Part shown: one piece after another, positions 1 through 5,528 of the stretch | Numbering within the stretch: position 1 is the first letter of the stretch | Layout: each line of letters starts with the position of its first letter | Program-made: the position numbers and the translations under genes | Notes under the pieces: generated by a model | What the model saw: only the letters and a program-made list of their open reading frames with translations | What the model was told of the DNA's origin: nothing | Database searches by the model: none | NCBI GenBank assembly: GCA_022428035.1 | Contig: JAKMDG010000166.1 | Location: 1-6,241 of the forward strand | Direction: 5' to 3' | Source: Longimicrobiales bacterium | GTDB lineage: Bacteria; Gemmatimonadota; Gemmatimonadetes; Longimicrobiales; Gaopeijiaceae | Length of the DNA stretch: 6,241 nt

Positions 1-633
1 GTCCTGGTGTGTCCGACCAAGGAAGAGGCCGAGGAGGGTGCGTCGAGGCTGCCCGAGGTCGCGGTCATCCTCGGTGATCCAACAGACGACGACATCCTCA
101 AGGCGGCCGGCGTCGAGCGGGCGTTCGGCCTCATCGCATGTTCGGAGAGCGATAACGAGAACGTCGTCATCACACTGACTGGGCGGCAGCTCAACCCGCG
201 CATCCGGATCGTATCGCGACTCTCTGACGTCGACACCGAGTCGAAGGTGAGAAAGGTCGGCGCGAATGCCGTGGTGTCGCCTCAACACATCGGCGGCCTC
301 CGGCTCGCTTCAGAACTGATTCGACCCACGGTTGTGACCTTCCTGGACAAGATGCTGCTCGACAAGGACCGAAGCCTGCGAATCGACGAGGTAACGATCC
401 CGGAGCAGTCCAAATCCGTGGGTAAAGCGATCAACGAACTCGGCCTGGAGCACGTGCCTGGCGTGCTGCTCCTGGCCATTCGAGACATGGACGGAGATTG
501 GGAGTTCAACCCTCGCCGCAACACGCCGGTCCGGGCCGGAACTGCCCTGATCTTCCTCGGCTCGCCAGACGATTCAAAGCTGCTCAGGGAGCGGCTGGAT
601 GCCAATTTCAAGGGTCCAGGCGCAGGGGTGTGA
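1..633 (+). CDS. Potassium channel RCK (TrkA-N/TrkA-C) regulatory region, 5'-truncated
   Basis: The reading frame is open from base 1 to a TGA at 631-633 and gives 210 residues, so the gene starts before the window. Residues 1 to about 98 are the second half of a Rossmann-type RCK_N (TrkA-N) domain. Visible marks are GDPTDDDILKAAGVERA (25-41), a SESDNENVVITLTGRQLNP stretch, and VVSPQHIGG near 90-98, the usual ending of this domain in Kch/MthK-like channels. After a short linker (FLDKMLL), residues about 125-200 form an RCK_C (TrkA-C) domain, with the typical GKAINELGL, AIRDMDGD and FNP segments and then an AGTALIFLGSPDD segment. In the family these domains bind nucleotide, Ca2+ or other ligands and gate a K+ pore on the cytoplasmic side. 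The pore helices would lie upstream and are not visible. A stand-alone TrkA-type subunit is the alternative. The domain call is firm; channel versus Trk subunit is inferred from resemblance to Kch-type proteins. Confidence 0.9.
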   Translation, partial: VLVCPTKEEAEEGASRLPEVAVILGDPTDDDILKAAGVERAFGLIACSESDNENVVITLTGRQLNPRIRIVSRLSDVDTESKVRKVGANAVVSPQHIGGLRLASELIRPTVVTFLDKMLLDKDRSLRIDEVTIPEQSKSVGKAINELGLEHVPGVLLLAIRDMDGDWEFNPRRNTPVRAGTALIFLGSPDDSKLLRERLDANFKGPGAGV

Positions 634-1378
634 TGGTTTGATCCTGTCGCTGCTCGCTGCGATCGCTCAGGGCGCACCTCAGGCCACCGGCGTGGACGTA
701 GAGCACGCAGGCCTCGTCATCACCCTCGTCGGCCTCATGGTGATCGCGGCGATCGTCGACCGCCTCGCGACGAGCGTGAACGTCCCCTTCACGGTAGCCC
801 TCGTCGTTGCGGGCGCAGCGATCGGAGCCATCGAAGAGCGCGCCCGTAGCGGTGCCATAGCCCATGCTCTTGCTCATACCATGCTTCACGAGCTGCAGGA
901 AGAGATGGAGGCCGTCAGGGCGCAGGGAGCCGAGGATCTCTCCGTTGACCCGGAAGAACTTCTTCGCAAAGTGCCCTTCTTCCAGGGTCTACCCCTGGTG
1001 GAGTTCGCCCGCGTCGCGGATCGATTGAAACGACGCACAGCGCCCATTGGCGATGCGATCGTCCGGCAGGACGACCGCGGATCGTCTCTGTTCCTGATTG
1101 CGCGCGGAGTCGTTCGGGTGACGCGGACTGATCACGGAGAAGCACGTAGCATTGCGACCCTGATAGCCGGCGACTTCTTCGGAGAGATGGCGCTACTGCA
1201 CGGTGGTGCGCGCACCGCAACGTGCACCGCGGTCACGCCATGTGCCCTTTACGAACTTGAGCGCCGCGACATCGACGCTGTGATCGCGACTTGTCCCGCC
1301 ATGCACGACGCGCTCGACCGCGCTGATGTCGCCCGCCGCGCCGAACTCGAAGCCAGTGGGTCCGAACTTGATCTATGA
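599..1378 (+). CDS. Cyclic-nucleotide-binding protein with the N-terminus of a CPA1 Na+/H+ antiporter; transport core absent
   Basis: The protein has 259 residues from ATG 599, which is preceded by an AGGGAG sequence. A TTG at 638, nine bases after AGGGG (624-628), would remove 13 residues and begin at MILSLLAA, which looks more like the family N-terminus; the start is undecided. Residues about 14-24 and 38-77 are hydrophobic and include VPFTVALVVAG, characteristic of the first helices of NhaP/CPA1 antiporters. From residue 78 the sequence is soluble: a charged helix (IEERARSGAI to EEMEAVRA) and then a cNMP-binding domain (about 115-235). The domain shows LLRKVPFFQGL, the SLFLIARGVVRV beta-roll strand, and the phosphate-binding cassette FFGEMALLHGGARTAT with Glu196 and Arg205. 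Full antiporters of this architecture carry several hundred residues of transport domain between these two parts; here they are joined in frame. It overlaps the RCK gene by 35 bases (or follows it by 4 from TTG). It is probably not a working transporter and could be a deleted gene or a membrane-anchored sensor. Confidence 0.8.
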   Translation: MPISRVQAQGCDGLILSLLAAIAQGAPQATGVDVEHAGLVITLVGLMVIAAIVDRLATSVNVPFTVALVVAGAAIGAIEERARSGAIAHALAHTMLHELQEEMEAVRAQGAEDLSVDPEELLRKVPFFQGLPLVEFARVADRLKRRTAPIGDAIVRQDDRGSSLFLIARGVVRVTRTDHGEARSIATLIAGDFFGEMALLHGGARTATCTAVTPCALYELERRDIDAVIATCPAMHDALDRADVARRAELEASGSELDL

Positions 1379-1445
1379 ACGACTGGCCGACCAACCGCGC
1401 GCATGGCAGATTGACTCAGCTACCGAATCCGCACAAACCCCCAGT

Positions 1446-1451
1446 GAGGTG
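1446..1451 (+). promoter_or_regulatory. Ribosome binding site for the xxxRR ORF
   Basis: GAGGTG lies five bases before the GTG at 1457. It is a good anti-16S match and supports this frame over the overlapping frame that starts at 1375. Confidence 0.55.
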
Positions 1452-1456
1452 CCCCG

Positions 1457-1693
1457 GTGATTGTAGAACGAGCCACGACACGCCGACGCGGAGACGACCG
1501 TCGGTCATCCGACGAGCGTCGCGCCGGTTCTCGCCGCGAGGAGCAGCGCCGAGGGTCCCGGGGCAGCGGTATCGACGGCGAGCGCCGCGGTAACGATCGC
1601 CGAGGCTTCCGAGATCAACGAGGCGAAAGCGATCGTCGTGCCGGTGACCGCCGTGCCATGCCAGATCGCCGCATGACGATGGCGTTCGCCTAG
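1457..1693 (+). CDS. Small arginine-rich xxxRR pentad-repeat protein, function unknown
   Basis: This 78-residue ORF has a GTG start and a well-spaced GAGGTG ribosome binding site. I do not recognise a family. From residue 9 to 72 it is a run of short units ending in Arg-Arg, mostly five residues apart (pairs ending at 11, 16, 22, 27, 32, 44, 49, 61, 66 and 72), usually preceded by Asp, Glu, Ser or Gln, as in GDDRR, SDERR, GNDRR and AGDRR. It has no hydrophobic segment or signal peptide and should be a highly basic, disordered polyampholyte. The RR pairs are written with many codon combinations (cgt cgg, cgt cgc, cgc cgc, cgc cga, cgt cgt, cgc cgt). This suggests the repeat is held at protein level rather than being a young DNA duplication. 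RNA, DNA or membrane phosphate binding is possible but speculative. The last four bases overlap the convergent gene. A non-coding explanation cannot be excluded. Confidence 0.5.
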   Translation: MIVERATTRRRGDDRRSSDERRAGSRREEQRRGSRGSGIDGERRGNDRRGFRDQRGESDRRAGDRRAMPDRRMTMAFA

Positions 1694-1902
1694 AAGAACG
1701 CTCCGAGGAATCGCCACGCGACCTCTGAAACACCCCACACAACCACGGAACCCAGGGCGGTCGCGGCTGCAATCATGGTGACGGGCTGAGCTTTGAACAG
1801 TTCGCGGGTGAATTTTGCGTCGTCCGAAACAAGCTTCCGGAAGTGGTCGATCACGAAATATCCCACGATGGGTGCTGGGACCAGGATCCAGAGAATCGAC
1901 AC
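1690..1902 (-). CDS. Small hypothetical membrane protein with two hydrophobic segments
   Basis: This 70-residue ORF runs from a GTG at 1902-1900, the only start before an in-frame stop upstream, to a TAG at 1692-1690. The first segment, residues 3-18 (ILWILVPAPIVGYFVI), is hydrophobic. A charged stretch follows (DHFRKLVSDDAKFTRELFKAQ, 19-39). The second hydrophobic segment runs from about 41 to 60 and ends near the C-terminus at WRFLGAFF. This gives a two-helix hairpin with a polar loop of about 20 residues, probably in the inner membrane. No convincing Shine-Dalgarno sequence precedes the GTG, so the exact start is uncertain. It lies downstream of, and in the same direction as, the ankyrin operon, but a hairpin terminator separates them, so it is probably transcribed on its own. 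It converges on the xxxRR ORF with a four-base overlap. No family is recognised and function is unknown; the amphipathic layout makes a real gene more likely than chance. Confidence 0.6.
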   Translation of the reverse strand: MSILWILVPAPIVGYFVIDHFRKLVSDDAKFTRELFKAQPVTMIAAATALGSVVVWGVSEVAWRFLGAFF

Positions 1903-1987
1903 AGGGGCTCAGTCGGTGTGAGGTATCGGGGGCATGAAGGCGTGCAGGGCGTGCGAGGCTTGTGCGGAGATCGATCGTTCCGGTCCA

Positions 1988-2029
1988 ACAGAAAACGAGG
2001 GAAGGACCATCCGGCCCTCCCCCCGTTTC
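1988..2029 (-). terminator. Rho-independent terminator of the DUF1592-DUF1552-ankyrin operon
   Basis: Read on the - strand, GGGAGGGCC (2021-2013) pairs with GGTCCTTCCC (2008-1999), with one G-U pair and one bulged base, around a four-base GGAT loop. The hairpin is followed by TCGTTTTCTGTT (1998-1987). An outer GAAACG/CGTTTTC match can extend the stem. It lies 45-85 bases after the ankyrin stop codon, in the right orientation to end that transcript. The + strand version has a poorer U-tract, so termination in that direction is doubtful. Confidence 0.7.
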
Positions 2030-2073
2030 ATTCTGGACTGTTCAAACCAGTCACCGACCCTGTCAGGGCGCTG

Positions 2074-4053
2074 CTACTGGCAGGACACGCAATTGTTGCT
2101 GTTGGCCGACCCAAGGCTCTCGAGGAGCGCGACCGTCTCCGGAAGCGGAGACACTCGGGACACCGGACCGTTCGCCATGTCGGCGGTGGTCTGCGCCCGG
2201 CGGCTGATCGCGGAGACATCACCACCATGTTCTACCAGGTAGAGGATCAGCTCATTGTCACCGCGGGCGGCGGCATGGTGGATCGAGTTGTAGCCGTTGG
2301 AGTCGCGCTGGTTCACGTCCATCCCGACCTCCTCCACCAGAAAGCGGACTGACGACAACCACCCGTTTTCGGCATGACGGTGGGCATTACCAGCAAACCC
2401 CTCTCCGTATCCGACGCCAGATGCTGCGTGAATGGCGAACACGGAAGGCCCACCCTCAGGCACGGGTGGCAGACCGGATGGATCAGGCTTTTCGGACGTC
2501 ACGGAGTCCTGGCGCATGGCGTGCTCCAGCACGACCTCGCGGTACTCCGCGGGCTCACCTCGGATTTCATCCTCCAGGAGGTCCGCCTTCACGGAGTCCG
2601 GGAGTTCTTCCCAGATGGTCACGACGGCTGTGGCCTGGGCAGAGTCACTCAATTCCTCGAACTCCTCGACATTGTCGAGAGCTTCCACCTGGAACTGACG
2701 AATCCGCTCCTGAGTGGTGCGGCGGTTCCGACGAGCAGGTGCTTTCGTCGCGATGAAGGGATCCGCGCCCCAGCGGTGAAGGAGGCGCATGGCATCCACG
2801 TCGGTAGCGTACGCCGCGCGAAGAAAGGCGGTCGCACCCTTCATGTCGATCAGGCCGCATTGCGAGTTTCCGCAACCCGTGTACTCCATGTACCACGGAT
2901 GCAGGGTCATGCGAGCGTCAGGGTCCGCGCCGGCGGCAAGCAGCGCCTCCATCACCGCGAGGTAGCCCACTTCCTGGCCCTCTCGTTCCTGCGGTTGCGG
3001 GTACCGGGTCCGAGGCTGCCACTCGGAGTTCAGCACCGCGAAGAGCGGAGCGGCGCCATTCAGGGTCGACGCGATGTTGGGGTCGGCTCCAAGATCGAGA
3101 AGAGCCATTGCCGCGTCGAACTGACCGTTGATGCTCGCCATGAGCAGTGGAGAGGTCCCGTCTCCACCACCGACCTGGTCAATGTTCGCTCCGTGCTCGA
3201 GGAGAACCTCGATCGTCGCGACATGACCCTGACGCGCCGCGTGGAGCAGCGGGGTCAGCCCACCCTTGGCTTTGATACGAACCTCTCGCTGGAAGCGCTG
3301 TGATTGCTCGCGTCGTTCAGCGATCTCTGCATCCGGCTCATATGCACCACGACTGGCCAGCACAGCGGCCTGAACCTGGCCTGAAGTCGGCTCCCAGGCA
3401 CCGTCATTTGTGAAGGCCTTGAGAACGTCCTGCTGCCGACGGTTCGCCTCGCTATCCAAGCGGCCCATCTGCTCGAGATCCATCGACTCGGCCGCAAGAT
3501 TCGGATCGGCCCCGCTCTCGAGGAGCGCAACAACCGCACCCAGTCTGTTCCAGGATGACGCGAAAATGAGAGGTGTCTGCTGCCATTCCGCCTCCCGCGC
3601 GTTTACGTCTGCCCCGGCACCGACAAGCGTGCGGATCACCTCGCCATTTCCAGAGAGAGCCGCCAAATGCAAGGCCGTCGAGCCACTGGGATCCGTCACC
3701 GAAGCCACGTTCGCCCCCGCCTCGATCAATCGTTCGACGGCACCGGTATTTCCATTGCGGGCGGCGAGGTGGAGCGGCCGATACTGCCCAATTCGAGTCG
3801 ACGCTTCCAGTTCTGCCCCGGCGTAGAGCAGGACATCCATCAACACCAGGTCGCCCCGTTCCGCGGCCCAGTGCAGCGCGCTCATTCCGTCGCCCTGCGC
3901 AGCATTTACATCGGCTCCGTCACGGAGAAGCGTTCGTACGGCCTCGACGTCTCCGTTCCGTGCGGCATCGGCAACCGGTGAGGCCAAGGGCCCCGCGGCG
4001 ATCAGGACGATCATGAAAAGCGCCCCGAGTCCGCTCCAATGCGCTCGCTTCAT
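2074..4053 (-). CDS. Exported ankyrin-repeat protein of the DUF1552 operon
   Basis: The protein has 659 residues from ATG 4053. This start is chosen over one 24 codons upstream because an AGGAGGT precedes it and a signal peptide begins there: KR, then the hydrophobic core SGLGALFMIVLIAAG, with likely cleavage near residues 23-26. About eleven ankyrin repeats follow. Five lie at 27-186 (for example ALHWAAERGDLVLMDVLLYAGAELEA) and three at about 264-379, the third carrying a roughly 20-residue insertion. One lies at about 405-434, and two at about 537-616, the first with a glycine-rich insertion. A polar helical insert (187-263) and an acidic linker (about 435-535) separate the blocks. A cysteine pair in TGCGNSQCG (394, 399) and a C-terminal CVSCQ are the only striking cysteines. 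Ankyrin repeats mediate protein-protein contact; with a signal peptide this one should work in the periplasm or at the surface, most likely with its operon partners. Its start lies four bases after the DUF1552 stop, implying translational coupling. Confidence 0.9.
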   Translation of the reverse strand: MKRAHWSGLGALFMIVLIAAGPLASPVADAARNGDVEAVRTLLRDGADVNAAQGDGMSALHWAAERGDLVLMDVLLYAGAELEASTRIGQYRPLHLAARNGNTGAVERLIEAGANVASVTDPSGSTALHLAALSGNGEVIRTLVGAGADVNAREAEWQQTPLIFASSWNRLGAVVALLESGADPNLAAESMDLEQMGRLDSEANRRQQDVLKAFTNDGAWEPTSGQVQAAVLASRGAYEPDAEIAERREQSQRFQREVRIKAKGGLTPLLHAARQGHVATIEVLLEHGANIDQVGGGDGTSPLLMASINGQFDAAMALLDLGADPNIASTLNGAAPLFAVLNSEWQPRTRYPQPQEREGQEVGYLAVMEALLAAGADPDARMTLHPWYMEYTGCGNSQCGLIDMKGATAFLRAAYATDVDAMRLLHRWGADPFIATKAPARRNRRTTQERIRQFQVEALDNVEEFEELSDSAQATAVVTIWEELPDSVKADLLEDEIRGEPAEYREVVLEHAMRQDSVTSEKPDPSGLPPVPEGGPSVFAIHAASGVGYGEGFAGNAHRHAENGWLSSVRFLVEEVGMDVNQRDSNGYNSIHHAAARGDNELILYLVEHGGDVSAISRRAQTTADMANGPVSRVSPLPETVALLESLGSANSNNCVSCQ

Positions 4054-4057
4054 CGTG

Positions 4058-5482
4058 CTACTTGACCTCCTGAGCGGTCGTGCGGCCCGCGGAGCGGAGC
4101 ATGAGGCTCCCCGTGCTGTCACCAAAATTCTCCATGTCGGTATGCCCGAGGTCCTGCATCATCGTGAGCATGGCGTTGGCCATCGGAGTTCCATCCGCCG
4201 CCTTCAGGTGGAGGTTACCCTCGAGGATGCCGTTGCCCTTACCCAGGAAGATCAGAGGGCAGCGCCGGTGGTTGTGGATATTCGCGTCCGCCATGGGGGA
4301 GCCGAACATGACAACCGACTTGTCGAGCAGGTTCGTGTCACCCTCCACCGTGTTCTGGAGCTTGTCGAGGAGGTAGGGCAGCATGCTCACCCGATACTGG
4401 CAGATCTTGTTGAATTCGAGTATCGCCTCTTCTCTACCACCGTGGTGTGAAGCCGGGTGGAACGGACGGTCCGAGCCAGACTCGGGGAAGACCCGGTTCT
4501 CTGAGTCGCGACCCGTCTTGAACGTGATAACCCGGGTCATGTCCGTCTGAATGGCAAGCACCTGCAGATCGAACATGATCTCCATGTGCTCGCGGTATGA
4601 GTCCGGCACGCCTGCAGGGGCCTCGGGGATCGCCCGTTCTTCACCCGTGAGGTTGTGTGACTCCACCATCTGAATGCGTCGCTCAATTTCACGAACATTG
4701 TTCAGGTACTGCTCCATCCGCACACGGTCTTCACTGCCGAGCTGGCGGTTCATGGCCGTGACTTCGCCTGTGATCCAGTCGAGGATGCTCGAGCGCATCG
4801 CGCGACGCTCCGACCGCTCTGCCGGCGTCCCGCCTGCCCCGAAGAGCATGTCGAAGGCCACCCGTGGATCGCGAATCATCGGTAGCGGTTCGCTCGGCGA
4901 CGCCCAGCTGATCGAGTCCGTGTAGGCGCAGGAGTAGTTGTACGTACAGCCACCCGCCTGATCAATGTTCGGGATGGTGAACTGCATGGACGGAAGCGGC
5001 GTATCCTGACCGTAGCGACGGGCGTGGATCTGATCGAGGGATGTGCCGACGAAGAGGTCCGAGCCCTGAGTCTGCTTCGGATGGGACTGCGTGAGGAAGA
5101 CCGCGCTGGACCGGAAATGGTCACCACCGATCTCCGGGGCGGTAAACGCCTCGGCCATCCGAGTGTCCGTGTTCGAGACGATCGTCAGGTAATCCTGGTA
5201 GGGCTCGAGCGGGATCAGCGCACTGTTCGGCACCATCTCGAAGTCTTTACCGATGATCTCCGGAGCATACAGGTGCTGTGTCGCAGCCCAGTCGTTGCAC
5301 CCGGCAAGCCCGTGCACCTCTTCAATTGCGATGAGCGGGGTCTTCGCCGCCTCTGCTCGAGCAACGCTGCCACTCATACGCCCAGCAGGCACCATCGCAT
5401 CGAGGTACGGAAGCCCTACGGCTGCGCCCATGCCACGAAGAAAGGTGCGGCGGTCGAGGTGCTTGCCCGTAATGAACTCCAT
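4058..5482 (-). CDS. DUF1552 (HXXSHH) family protein, Tat-exported
   Basis: The protein has 474 residues, complete, and close to the family's usual length. The start is ATG 5482, with AGGAGA eight bases upstream. Residues 9-30 form a twin-arginine signal, LDRRTFLRGMGAAVGLPYLD, with Arg11-Arg12 and a weakly hydrophobic core; this implies export in a folded state and possibly a cofactor. The name-giving motif HPASHH is at 342-347. Other family marks are the GGDHFRSSAVFLT region (119-131), the helical SILDWITGEVTAMNRQLGSED segment (232-252), FKTGRDSENRVFPESG (321-336), and the C-terminal SPMADANIHNHRRCP stretch (395-409) with His403 and His405. Two cysteines in GGCTYNYSC (179, 185) could form a disulfide. 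The biochemical function is unknown; conserved histidines suggest metal binding, by inference. DUF1552 genes are typically next to DUF1592-type cytochrome genes, as here, where the upstream gene ends 46 bases before this start. Confidence 0.95.
   Translation of the reverse strand: MEFITGKHLDRRTFLRGMGAAVGLPYLDAMVPAGRMSGSVARAEAAKTPLIAIEEVHGLAGCNDWAATQHLYAPEIIGKDFEMVPNSALIPLEPYQDYLTIVSNTDTRMAEAFTAPEIGGDHFRSSAVFLTQSHPKQTQGSDLFVGTSLDQIHARRYGQDTPLPSMQFTIPNIDQAGGCTYNYSCAYTDSISWASPSEPLPMIRDPRVAFDMLFGAGGTPAERSERRAMRSSILDWITGEVTAMNRQLGSEDRVRMEQYLNNVREIERRIQMVESHNLTGEERAIPEAPAGVPDSYREHMEIMFDLQVLAIQTDMTRVITFKTGRDSENRVFPESGSDRPFHPASHHGGREEAILEFNKICQYRVSMLPYLLDKLQNTVEGDTNLLDKSVVMFGSPMADANIHNHRRCPLIFLGKGNGILEGNLHLKAADGTPMANAMLTMMQDLGHTDMENFGDSTGSLMLRSAGRTTAQEVK
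4065..4071 (-). promoter_or_regulatory. Ribosome binding site of the ankyrin gene, inside the DUF1552 gene
   Basis: The + strand ACCTCCT reads AGGAGGT on the - strand, a full-length anti-16S match 11 bases before ATG 4053. It covers the last codons of the DUF1552 gene, so the two genes are probably translationally coupled. It decides the ankyrin start in favour of 4053 rather than the longer frame to 4125. Confidence 0.75.
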
Positions 5483-5490
5483 CGTCCCGG

Positions 5491-5496
5491 TCTCCT
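5491..5496 (-). promoter_or_regulatory. Ribosome binding site of the DUF1552 gene
   Basis: The + strand TCTCCT reads AGGAGA on the - strand, eight bases before ATG 5482. The 46-base gap to the preceding gene shows no terminator, so co-transcription is likely. Confidence 0.7.
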
Positions 5497-5528
5497 GAAA
5501 AGTGGGATCCAGCTAATAAGACTTGGAA

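Noticed and set aside
1411..1439. TTGACT at 1411-1416 as a -35 box for the xxxRR ORF
   Set aside because: No acceptable -10 hexamer lies 16-18 bases downstream (caaacc at the expected place), so the match is probably chance.
1375..1593. A 72-codon + strand ORF overlapping the cNMP gene stop by ATGA
   Set aside because: The ATGA overlap is tempting, but the product is a Pro/Arg-rich low-complexity sequence, and the frame with the regular xxxRR pattern and a ribosome binding site overlaps most of it.
1505..1738. A hydrophobic 77-codon - strand ORF opposite the xxxRR ORF
   Set aside because: Its alanine-rich hydrophobic character follows from reading repeated arginine codons in reverse; it also overlaps the better supported - strand membrane gene.
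2374..3303. A 309-codon + strand ORF opposite the ankyrin gene
   Set aside because: It lies wholly antisense to a clear ankyrin-repeat protein, has no recognisable domain, and its Arg/His/Leu-rich composition is what a GC-rich coding strand gives when read backwards.
4054..4125. Longer N-terminus of the ankyrin protein starting at 4125
   Set aside because: The extra 24 residues are Arg/Ser/Ala-rich, would hide the signal peptide, and lie inside the DUF1552 gene; the strong ribosome binding site points to 4053.
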